NCBI GenBank assembly: GCA_018287875.1
Contig: JAGVVL010000009.1
Location: forward strand, 1,302,001 to 1,366,000
DNA length: 64,000 nucleotides
Direction: 5' to 3'
Source: Nigrospora sphaerica
Lineage: Eukaryota; Ascomycota; Sordariomycetes; Amphisphaeriales; Apiosporaceae
Made by a program: the position numbers and the translations under genes. Shown here in pieces: positions 24,327-33,873 of this stretch. Position 1 is the first letter of the stretch, and the number at the start of each line of letters is the position of its first letter. The notes under the pieces were generated by a model that was not told where the DNA came from, did no database searches, and was given only the letters and a program-made list of their open reading frames with translations.

Positions 24327-25696
24327 GATGATTGTGATGCGGTATGCTTGGTATTCCTGCCAGCTGAATCGATCCCGGGGAGTGTAGAGAAACAAACCAA
24401 ACCAGGCGTACTATCGCGGAGAAAGAGAGAGGAAAAGGAGTCGGCTGTGGAAGCTGAAGCTGGCGTGAAACTAAATGACGTACTGCGGGGGTTCCTCCCC
24501 GTTATGCACCAGCACCTGCACCACCACCGGATGGAGGCCACCAACGGCGGGGGAGCCAACTCTATTCAGCCAGCGGCACTGGTGTCAGCGACAGGAGGTA
24601 ATACCTCTCTCTACCTCTGCTACTGTGCATGTAGGACGATGGGGTATTCGGAAGCGGTGTACACACCAAGAGCGTGTTGTACCAATTAGCCATCACGCGG
24701 CGGGCATAGCAGCCCACGCAGCCGGGATGTTGGCAGGTTGAGCTCGACAATCCGAGAGGGGGTTTATTTGTCTATCTGGTAATTAAGCGCGCAAGTGGAT
24801 GGCGGTTTGGCTAGCGAGATCCATTCCGCCGGCGCTAACAACGAAAGGGCAAGCCGGCTTCGGTAAGGGTACAGCTGCTGGGGAGGCATCCCAGCCCGGC
24901 ACGTACAATGAACCTTGTGCATGGGTCGTCGTCGTCCAAGTTATCGGGGGTTGCCGCGAGGGCCAGAGAGGGGTCCGGATGAACGAACAACTGGGGTCTA
25001 CCCCTCATACACAGTACAGTCGGTCCGCTGGGGTGAGACCACGCGCGTTATACCGCGTACCAGCTCATGGCTCATAGAGTCCGAGGTGCCCTTTGAAACA
25101 TCTACCAGAAAACGGTGCCCATTGAAAGTCATGTACACTCTCGCGTGCGACATCTCGTGGCGGGACGGGAGACGGGAGCCAGGGTCAGCAACGCGAGTCA
25201 CGGCGAGCTTCGGACGGGAATGACCGGTTGAAGGTGACGATCTATCACTTGGCATTCGTTGCGAACTTATGAAGTCCCCAACATTTCCCAGCTCCCTCAA
25301 CCCGACAACAACCCCACATACCCACAGGCACATCACAAACTGCGTGAGCTGGTACACATGGCGGCGTGAGAAAACAATCACATACAGCATCGCCAGGGTG
25401 CAACAAAACGCAAGTCCATGTCTCTTGACTGACAGAGTTGTGTTCAACTAGTTATATTGCCCACTCTGTGGCTTGCGCACGATGCTAGCAATGGCTTGTT
25501 GCCCAAGGTCATATCGTAGGGGCCCTGACTTGCAGTCACCTCCTGTGTTCGGCCGTCCACTCGTGCAGTAAAGCCGCTTTCCAAACGCCTGGGTATTGGG
25601 AACCAACCAACCCCCCCCTTGTCATTCTCTGCCTCGCCCACGCCGCGCCCTGCCGCCGTGGGCCGTTTTTCGCTTAAAACTCGGACCCGCGTCCTC
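24327..25696. other. Intergenic, no supported gene
   Basis: About 1.4 kb upstream of the DUF7721-type gene and downstream of the small secreted-protein gene. No frame of note was found; a short CT-rich stretch near 24600-24615 is the only visible simple sequence. Confidence 0.5.
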
Positions 25697-26182
25697 CTAC
25701 TCCATCGTCATGAAGATGGAGCCCATGAAGATTAGGATGGCCAAGCAGATGATCCAGGTGTTGTTGCCCTCGAGGGTGATGCCGGGGGCGTCGACGATCT
25801 TGAAGTCGGCCACGATGCCCTTGGTGAGGTTGTTGGCGGCCTCGACGATGGCGATGGCGGTCGAGTTGCCGCACTGCTGGTTGAGGACGGCGTCCATGGT
25901 CAGGGCCGGCAGCTTGGGCGCGGCCTGGTCGACCATGCCCGACATGGTGTCGGTGCCGAAGGGGCCGGAGCGGAGGAAGGCGGCGCGGTAGGTCGAGTTC
26001 TTGCCGATGATGGTCAGGTTGGCGATGCGCGCGTACTCCTCGCACGAGACCACGGTGGGCGTGCTGCCGCCGCTGGGCGTCTGCCGCGCCACGAGGCCGT
26101 CGCTGCCGGCGTCGAGGGCGGCCACGCCGACGCTCAGGAGCGACAGGAACAGGCAGAGGTAGCGGAAGAGCGACGAGGCCAT
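25697..26182 (-). CDS. Small secreted or tail-anchored N-glycosylated protein, unknown function
   Basis: A single exon encodes 161 aa. Residues 1-22 are a clear signal peptide (basic Arg7 then LCLFLSLLSVGVAA). A LVARQ dibasic-like site follows at about residue 33, so the mature protein may start after a short propeptide. The middle has two Cys (CEEY and QQCGN) and several N-glycosylation sequons (NLT, NST, NNT). The last ~20 residues (WIICLAILIFMGSIFMTME) are hydrophobic with almost no tail, which suggests a GPI-attachment signal or a membrane anchor. Strong GC3 bias supports real coding. I do not recognise the family. The start is the first ATG and places the signal peptide correctly. Confidence 0.75.
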   Translation of the reverse strand: MASSLFRYLCLFLSLLSVGVAALDAGSDGLVARQTPSGGSTPTVVSCEEYARIANLTIIGKNSTYRAAFLRSGPFGTDTMSGMVDQAAPKLPALTMDAVLNQQCGNSTAIAIVEAANNLTKGIVADFKIVDAPGITLEGNNTWIICLAILIFMGSIFMTME

Positions 26183-28113
26183 GGTTGCGGCGGTGCAGGC
26201 GGTGTCGTCGGAGAATATACGGGTGCGGGTCGGGTGAGGGGATGAGGGCGGCGGCAGATAGAGTAGGTCGTCAAGGGTAGTGGGTAGATGGGTCTATAAC
26301 GTAGTTGGCCAGCCAAGAAACAAATAAATTAAAATAAATTCGAGATGGGAACAGGGCACAACCGACACAGTCAGGTTGATAGGCGAAAGGAATGAAAGAG
26401 ACGGAAGGGAAAGAAGGGCGAACACACGAGAGCGCGCGTAGGGCGTCAAAAGACAAAGCAGGAACCCGTCGATGGGTTCGGACGACGGGGATCCTAGTCA
26501 GCCAGCATCGTCGTACTTCGTAGATGTGTTCCCGTACCCACGAGGGGGGCCGTGGCACTGGTGCGTAGGGAAACAAGCCCGACGATTCCACACAGCCCTT
26601 TTTCCACCGCATCGGAGGACCAGCGACGCCAGTGTCGCCAGCGGGCGGGTTGTCAAGAGGGGCCATGACACGGCGCCCTGCCCTTCCGGCCGTTGAAGGA
26701 ACCGTCTGAAGCAGAGATCACGCACTTCGGTCCGCCTGGGGTCTCGACCCTGGCGCCAGTGCGCGCTGCTGATTGGCGTGCCGCGCCTCCTGGGCCGCTC
26801 TTTTAGCAATCCCTGTCGTCTCATGATCTTGGCCTCATGTATCAGACCCATGGATTCCATGAAGCCGCATTGCCGGTGTCGCCCCAAGGAGAGAGCCTCA
26901 TGGGATGGCCGGGGGGTGTGATTGTACTCGTGCTTTGTATGTTTCTGCATGTCGTCCAGAGCGATTGGGCTTTTTCCAGGTGTAGTTCACATCTCGGAAT
27001 AACGATGCCTCATCGTGCGTACGCCCGTTTACTGTGTACAAGGTCAATCAGTACACCGACCCCATGCAAGGCGCCGTTTTCCCGGTGTAACCGCCGGGGC
27101 TTACAGCCAGGGCGCTTGCGCTGGGGGCCTTGCTTCTCGACTATCTTGCATGCGGGCCATTCAACGACCGGCCTCCCATTCTTCATTTCCCTCGCTTCTG
27201 CCAATGGGACGTCGGGACGGGCAATTTCCCGCTCCTCATATGAGGGAGAGTCTGCAGCCCCAGCCGCGGCGTGGGAGCTGAAAACCTTCAGTAGACCGCT
27301 TGTCAACCATACAAACCGTTGACGGTGCTGATGGCTGTTCCAGCTGTCCACTCGTACGACGGCGGCCTCGCCTGACTTTCACCCCATCATGCGACGGAAC
27401 GCGTGCTTGGGACGGCGCGGCAAGGAAAGCGCGACAGGTACCGGGAGGGATCCATCCCCATTCTCCAACGCACCTACTCTAGGCTGTGATTTAAGCAACG
27501 GGTCTCGCCCGCCCCAGCCGAATTGGCTTTCCTTTCGCCCCTTCTCATTGGAATTGCGGAAATCTTTGGATGAAAGGGCCGCCACGTGCCAGGGTTTCCA
27601 TGTATCTGTGAAGTCTGCTAACTGGGGCAGGCTCGCAGGCACCCAGGCTCTGCCACAGCCGCTGTGGCCGAGACGGGTTCCGCAGGGGTGACGCCAATGG
27701 CCATTCGATGATGATGATGATGGGATAAGAGTCAGCCTCACATCCATTCCCAAAAGTCCATGATGCCCAGCTCAAGCGAAGCCACGCAAGGTTGGCGATG
27801 GTTAACAAAGGTGACTTGTTCATGACGACAACGGGCTTCCCCAGCCTCTTGCGTTCCCAGGACCGTTGGACCTCGGCTTCCTCGTCGCTCTCCTGGTACC
27901 CCGACCTCAACCCCGCATGGCGTACTTTTAAACCAGGTAAGCTTGTATTTATATTAACTGATCGTCGTCGATCTACCCCGGATTCCCAGTAGCCCAGGTA
28001 CGTTTGAGGACCGAGACCAGGACTTACGACGATAGCCTGCGTCCACGCGGGCTCGAGATACATACAGCTCAGGTATCAAATTTCGGTCCGCCGACGGTGG
28101 ACGGGACGGCAAG
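26183..28113. other. 1.9 kb intergenic with (GAT)n and AT-rich patch
   Basis: No recognisable gene. An AT-rich patch (AAATAAATTAAAATAAATT) lies at about 26319-26340, upstream of the secreted-protein gene, and a (GAT)5 repeat at about 27707-27722. The segment must hold promoters for the divergent gene pair on either side. Confidence 0.5.
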
Positions 28114-29106
28114 ATGACATCCACGTCGCCGCCGCATCCCGTGTCGTACAACGACTATGCGCTCCCCCAGATCAAGCTTTCGCACCATCCCGCCTCGTCG
28201 CCGGTGCCCACGCCCGTCATTCTGGTGATCCTTGACCGACCCGAGGCCAACAATGCCTTTACCGATACCATGGTGTCGTCGCTGGTGACGGCCTTCAACC
28301 TGCTGTCCAACGACCCGCGCGTCAAGGCCATCGTGTTCACGGGCGGGGACCCACAGAACCGCGTCTTCTGCCCGGGCATGGACTTGGACGACGCGGCGGC
28401 GACGACAGCGGCGGCGGAGGCGTCGCCGAGCCGGGCGCGGCCCCCAACAGCGGCGGAGCTGGACCGGCAGCGCGAGGCGCACCGCGACGGCGGGGCCCAG
28501 GTCAGCCTGGCCATCTACCACTGCCACAAGCCCGTCATCGCGGCGCTCAACGGGCACGCCGTTGGCGTGGGCCTCACCATGACGCTGGCGTGCAACGTGC
28601 GGGTGGCGTCGGCGGCGGCCAAGGTGGGCCTCGTGTACGCGCGGCGCGGCATCGCGCTCGAGGGCGGCAGCTCCTTCTTCCTGCCGCGCCTCATGGGCGC
28701 CGGGCGCGCGCTCGCGCTCGTGACCACGGGTGCCGTGCACCTCGCCGGCGACGATGCCGTGCGCGGCCTCTTCACCGAGGTCCTGCCGCCCGACGGCGTC
28801 GTGCCGCGCGCCCTCGAGCTCGCCGCCGACGTCGCCGCCCGCACCAGCGCCGTCAGCACCAAGACCATGCGCGACATGCTCTACCGCGGGCCCGCCACCC
28901 CCGAGGAGGCCTTTGCGCTCGAGAGCCGCGTCCTCTTCGACCTCTTCCGCGGCCCCGACAGCCGCGAGGGCATCCGTGCCTTCCTCGAGAAGCGCGAGCC
29001 CCGCTTCGAGGGCCGCTGGGACCACGACAAGCCCGTCGTCTGGCCCTGGTGGGAGAAGAAGGACGAGAGCAGCGGCGTGCTGGCCTGGCTGAAGAGCCGG
29101 CTGTGA
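28114..29106 (+). CDS. Peroxisomal enoyl-CoA hydratase/isomerase-family protein
   Basis: A single exon encodes 330 aa. The crotonase fold is clear: LDRPEANNAFTDTMV, VFCPGMDL (first oxyanion-hole region), HKPVIAALNGHAVGVGL (second oxyanion-hole loop), and YARRGIALEGGSSFFLPRLMG with the conserved Glu of the second catalytic position. The first catalytic Glu of true hydratases, expected in the GxxxGGGxEL segment, is not present (GHAVGVGLTMTL), so an isomerase or other single-Glu crotonase activity is more likely than hydration. The C-terminal tripeptide SRL is a type 1 peroxisomal targeting signal, consistent with fatty-acid beta-oxidation or a peroxisomal step of specialised metabolism. A low-complexity Ala/Thr-rich insert lies at about residues 92-115. 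Confidence 0.88.
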   Translation: MTSTSPPHPVSYNDYALPQIKLSHHPASSPVPTPVILVILDRPEANNAFTDTMVSSLVTAFNLLSNDPRVKAIVFTGGDPQNRVFCPGMDLDDAAATTAAAEASPSRARPPTAAELDRQREAHRDGGAQVSLAIYHCHKPVIAALNGHAVGVGLTMTLACNVRVASAAAKVGLVYARRGIALEGGSSFFLPRLMGAGRALALVTTGAVHLAGDDAVRGLFTEVLPPDGVVPRALELAADVAARTSAVSTKTMRDMLYRGPATPEEAFALESRVLFDLFRGPDSREGIRAFLEKREPRFEGRWDHDKPVVWPWWEKKDESSGVLAWLKSRL

Positions 29107-30556
29107 TGTAGGTACGGTGTCGGGGAGGCACTCACCAAAGCATGCTACGGCTATCAACGTACTTACCCACCGTGGGGTTGGCTTGATGCTTACTCTTCTC
29201 TGGAAAACTGAACGGGAGGTATACGGTGGGAACGCCGCGACTGGCCTCTCTTGTGGAAGCCCGCGGCTGAGTCATGTGTGTTGGAACGGAACCGAATGAG
29301 CGAGAACGGCTTATACCGTCGAGTACGTCACATGACCATGCCTCGCCGTGAATAGTGGTTGAGACTGGGTGAAACGAGGCGCTCTCATGCATTTGAAAGG
29401 CCACCAATCGCCCTTTCCCCGATGACTGTAATGACCAGCGGACCCAGATACTTGAACCCGGTTCACCGATCGAGTCGGGCTATACAGGCCACTTCTGTCG
29501 CTGGGGTCATCCACCTCGCCGGCCCAGCCCTGAGGCTTCGTTCTGTCCATTAATCTGTCCATGGCTCATGCAGGATATCTTCCTTGCCTTCTCGGGCCTA
29601 CGCAGGCGGCGGCTTTGGTGAGACCGATATTTATCATCATCCGTCCCGCGTCCTTAGGTCACCTGTTGCGCCGGGCCTGGCCCCTCGTCCGGACCGCGTA
29701 CACGACGCCGGACAAACTCGAGGCCTCCGTGGGGGCCGGAGATGACGTCGTAGATTCCCGGGGCTGCAGGAAGGGCGTGCCTGGCGTCCCATACGCGCCG
29801 GCGCAATCAATGCCGCCGAGTCTGTGGGCATGCCGCGGTATTCTCGTCATCAACGGGTTTCCCGAGCTTGGCTGAGTGGGCGATCCCCGCGAAACCTGCG
29901 GGTTGACCGAGATCGCGGCGTCGGCGGCATCAAGTGGGAGCGCAGGAGAGAAGGGAATGGACGACGGAGGGCAACCGGTGGGATGAAGGATTGCCCGATT
30001 CGGCACCAACAGTCCTTCCGTAGTTATACATGTAGGCTCGCACTCGCATCAGGTGCTTGGCGTTTTGTGGTGGGGCGTTTTCCCCGGTGCAATAGCTAGG
30101 CCTAGGCTTACCCAAGCAGCCAAGCAAGACCCCGGATAACTCATCCAGTGCTGCGGCGGTGCATTTGTCCGCCCCCACAATGGTATTGGAAGGGACCCTT
30201 AGTCTATGACCCGCACATACACCACGTCCATCCGAGTGCGAAGGGGAAACGCCTCGCATCTCGCATTTTGCATCTCGCATTTCGCGCTTCGCATTCCCCA
30301 TCTCGCATCTGGCATCCCGTGTAGTCTCGGCCAAGTCCAATACTCGGTACCCAGATGAATCCGTACGACTCGAATGAGACCCCCTTTCTGGACTGTAGCC
30401 TCGGGCTCGTGAGCCCGTCCCCGAAGATGACTATATATCCGCCCTTCCTCTCCAGCATGGAGAGGGATGCTATGCACACACATACATCAAGGCTTCCAAC
30501 ACCTCATCCACCACCCAGCTCAAGCTCCCCGCCACGAGTCAACCCCTAGTCTTAAC
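29107..30556. other. Intergenic upstream of the FAD monooxygenase
   Basis: About 1.45 kb with no recognisable gene. It contains the TCTCGCAT repeat cluster at 30252-30317 and a TATATA patch near 30431, which may be the core promoter of the monooxygenase gene. Confidence 0.5.
30252..30317. repeat. Imperfect tandem array of TCTCGCAT (7-9-nt units)
   Basis: About nine degenerate copies of an octamer related to TCTCGCAT (variants TTTGCAT, TTCGCAT, CTGGCAT) follow each other over 66 bases. The array lies about 240 bp before the monooxygenase start codon and just upstream of a TATATA patch, so a regulatory role is possible but not shown. Confidence 0.8.
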
Positions 30557-31999
30557 ATGAGTGCCGCAACTCCCCGAGTCATCGTGGTCGGCGGCGGGCC
30601 CGTGGGCCTCACTGCCGCTCACGCCCTCTCCCGCGCCGGCATCGACTTCGTCCTCCTCGAGAGCCGGTCCGCCATCGTGCTGGAAGCCGGCTCGAGCCTG
30701 GTGCTGACGCCTACGGGCCTCCGCGCCCTGAGCCAGCTGGGCATCCTGCCGGCCCTGAAGGAGCTCAGCACGCCCTTGACCAAGTTCCAGCGCTTCGATC
30801 ACAAGGGCCGCGACATTGGAGACACCATGTTCTTCACCTACGCGGAGAAAAAGTGAGTATGACCAAACCAGGACGGCCCCTCCGAGGGGGGGGTCTCATT
30901 CGTTTTCATCTCTTGCTGACCGGTCTGGCTTTCCTTTCTTAGCCACGGCTGCTTTCCGCGCGTCATCAGCCGCCATGACTTGATGCAGAGTCTCTGGGAG
31001 GCGCTGCCGGCCGACGTCCAGGCCAAGATGCACTCGGACAAGAGGGTGTCGGGCGTGCGCGCCACTGAGAGCGGCGTCGTCGTCGAGTGCCGCGACGGCA
31101 CGGCGTACGAGGGGACGCTGGTCATCGGCGCCGACGGCGCGCACAGCGCGGTCCGCGGCCACATGGCGGGCCTGGCGCGGGCGGAGGCGGCCGGGAGCGA
31201 CGCCGGCGCCGACGACGGCGGGGCGCCCTACCTCACGACGTACCGCTGCTTCTGGATGCGGTTCCCGGTGCTGCCGGGCATGGCGCCGGGCGACGCGACC
31301 GAGGCGCACGGAGAGGCGGCGACGACGCAGTTCTTCGCGGGCGCGGATTCGGCCGTGATGGGCCTGTACGAGCGGCTCGAGGCGCCGACGCGGGCGCCGC
31401 CGCGCTACACGGCGGCCGACGAGGCGGCGCTGGTGGCGCGCTGGGGCCACCTGCCCCTGACGCGCGGCGTCACCCTCGCCGACGCCTACCGGCACGCCAC
31501 CCAGACGGGGCTCGTCAACCTCGAGGAGGGCGTCGTGGCCGACTGGAGCCGCGCCGGCCGCGCCGTCCTCGTCGGCGACGCCGCCCACAAGTTCACGCCC
31601 TCGACCGGCGCCGGCTGCAACACGGGCATCGTCGACGTCGTGGTACTCGCCAACGGGCTGCGCCGCGCCTTCGCCGACGCCGGGGCCGCCGCTCCCGACC
31701 CCACCGCCCTGACGGCCGTCTTCCGCGCCTACCAGGCCGCCCGCCAGGACGACGCCGACACCGGCTGCTCCATCGCCAGCCGCGCCACGGCCACGGCCAC
31801 CTGGGCCAGCTCGGTGCAGCGGCTCATCGACCTCTACGTCTTCTCCCAGACGCTCGTGCAAAAGGCCATGGTCAACCGCGGCGCCGCCGCCATCGCCCAG
31901 ACCCCCGTCTTCGACTACATTGAGGGCTCCGAGGAGATCGTTGGCCGCGTCGCCTGGGCCAACCCCATCCCCGGCCCGCAGACGAGCAAGGCCTTCTGA
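30557..31999 (+). CDS. FAD-dependent aromatic-hydroxylase-type monooxygenase
   Basis: Two exons (30557-30852 and 30943-31999, 90-nt intron GTGAGT...TTAG with a GCTGAC branch site) give 450 aa. The three class A flavin-monooxygenase fingerprints are present: N-terminal dinucleotide-binding VVGGGPVGLTAAHALSRAG followed by LLE, the DG motif VIGADGAHSAVR, and the GD motif VLVGDAAHKFTPSTGAG. There is no predicted secretion signal; a C-terminal hydrophobic region (LIDLYVFSQTLV) could associate with membranes. Such enzymes use NAD(P)H and O2 to hydroxylate or epoxidise small molecules, often in fungal secondary metabolism; the substrate cannot be inferred. An upstream in-frame ATG at 30467 exists, but MSAATPRVIVVGG is the conserved family start. 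A 20-bp tandem repeat follows the gene. Confidence 0.9.
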
Positions 32000-33873
32000 G
32001 GCCGGCGGCCGGACCGGGGGGGAAGGGGGCGGCAGCCGGTATAGGCGTATAGAGACGGTATAGACGTATGGAAGATGGTATAGGCGTATAGAAGACGGGC
32101 GGCCCGGGAGATGGGTCTTGGGTTTTTGACTGGGTTTTTAGAGGCGTCGGCAAGCATTCAGCGAGTTTTTTCTTTCTTTTTTTCCAGTATAATGATACTG
32201 CACTACTCTAGAAAATACCGCTTTCCGGGCGAAGGACACTTGGTGATGCTACCACATGTTTGGGCCGAGCCCAGCTATGAAATGCCCTCAATATACTGGG
32301 TATGACTGTCGTTTCCGGTTGGCAGTGGCCCATCAGTTCTTGTCCCGTTCCGGGTAACATCGCAACCTTAATTCTGTAAAGTATATGGCCCCCTACAGGC
32401 GTAGGTACATCACCGTAGCGTACGGCGACGGGCGAGGATCCCAGGAGAAATTCGGACAATAAGAAAGTACGATATCGAAAGGCTACGGGGGACTGACGAT
32501 GGAGACAGTGGTCCAGGTAGAATTGTGAGCTTCCTACCTGCAGCGTGGGACGGACCAAGGACTTGGGTTAGCATAGCCGGCCTCCAGCGGGTTTCCGCAC
32601 ACATGCGTTGGGAGCTGGAGGGCAAATACGACGTAAAGAGCCGTAATATTCGCTGCCACGCCAGATGTGTACAGCTATGCCACCGTCCCTATACCGCCCG
32701 AACTGCCCGGTTCCGTTCAAGGTGAGACTGCGCCTGAAAGCTCAAAGAACAGCAGAGCCTCCCAGAACGTTCCTGCGACAACTGGAGCCTTGCGCGCGGG
32801 CTCAAGAGGGTACGTGCATGGGAAGTCGTCCAAGTAACGGCCGAGAAAGGGGACGATGTTCGTTAGCCCACTGTGTCCGAAATCGATACGGGAGCTGCGT
32901 GATGCGGACGGTTTTGGGCAGGCTCCAGACACACAAGGACGGCCCTCGTTCTTGATCCTTGCGCTGGCCAGTAGCCAACGAGCCCTTCTCTGCCTTCAGG
33001 CTATGAATGGCGATGGTGAAATTTCATATGGTCTCTGCGTGCTGTTGTAGACTGCCCTGTGTGGCTATGCGATATTAAAAATTAGCGACTTAAAGCCTAA
33101 CACTGTCTTAGACATGCGGACGGCTATCGTTCTTACCGTTTCTTACCTCGTGACTTCGCCTCACACACTGACGGATGAGGCCAGCAGCTTCGCCCAAACT
33201 GACTCCGCGTCATGGGCGTGGGGGGGTGGTTCGGCTGCTGCCCGTCATCACAGGCGCGGCCGCCGAGAGCGACGACCGTGGGCCGTCCGAGTAGTATACG
33301 CTTGTCAGGAACCATCTCAGCCAACACTCCTTCCGTAAGCACCAGGACAGCAGGAAGCAGATACTCTACTGCCATCGATATCCTCGCCGCCGTCACCCCC
33401 CGGCCGATAGCCGGCCTCCGTGTAGCCCGTTGGAAGCTCGGCTGACACGGCGTCGGCCCGACGGGGTCCCCCTGGAGGGCGGCGATGCACAGGGATGAGG
33501 AAGAGGCGCCCTGCTGTGCGCAAGGTGTCGAGTACGGCCAGGTGCTGGTCTGGTCCAGACACGTCAGGCCCGCCTGGAAGGCGGTGGTATCGTCCGCACG
33601 CCGTGAGCAAATCGTCTACATTAACAATAGGAGATAGATGTGCCTGGGCAGCATGTAAGAGAATAGCAAAATGCAGACAGTCGTACGAGAGGGTATCCCA
33701 GCGCTCTTCAATAGCGTACCAGCGATACGCAAAAACAGACTGTCTAGTTAACGCCTTCGCAATGTATCGTATGTGGTGAACCCACCCATGACCACCTTCA
33801 AACCATGCCCCTCGGTAGAGTTCCTAGAAAGAAGAAGAAAAAAAAAGTTGGACCCGGTACCGCTCAAGGAGCC
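32000..33873. other. 1.9 kb intergenic between convergent genes
   Basis: No recognisable gene. It starts with the 20-bp tandem repeat at 32037-32096 and ends with an A-rich patch (33826-33848) just past the stop of the Stb6-like gene, a likely 3'-end element for that gene. Confidence 0.5.
32037..32096 (+). repeat. Three tandem copies of a 20-bp unit
   Basis: Copies at 32037-32055, 32056-32075 and 32076-32096 share the consensus CGGTATAGGCGTATAGAAGA with few differences. The array begins 38 bp after the monooxygenase stop, within its probable 3' untranslated region. The exact period of two DNA turns is notable. Confidence 0.85.

Noticed and set aside
30467..30556. Upstream in-frame ATG extending the FAD monooxygenase by 30 residues
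   Set aside because: The extension is His/Pro-rich and unconserved; the dinucleotide-binding fold normally begins a few residues after the downstream Met.
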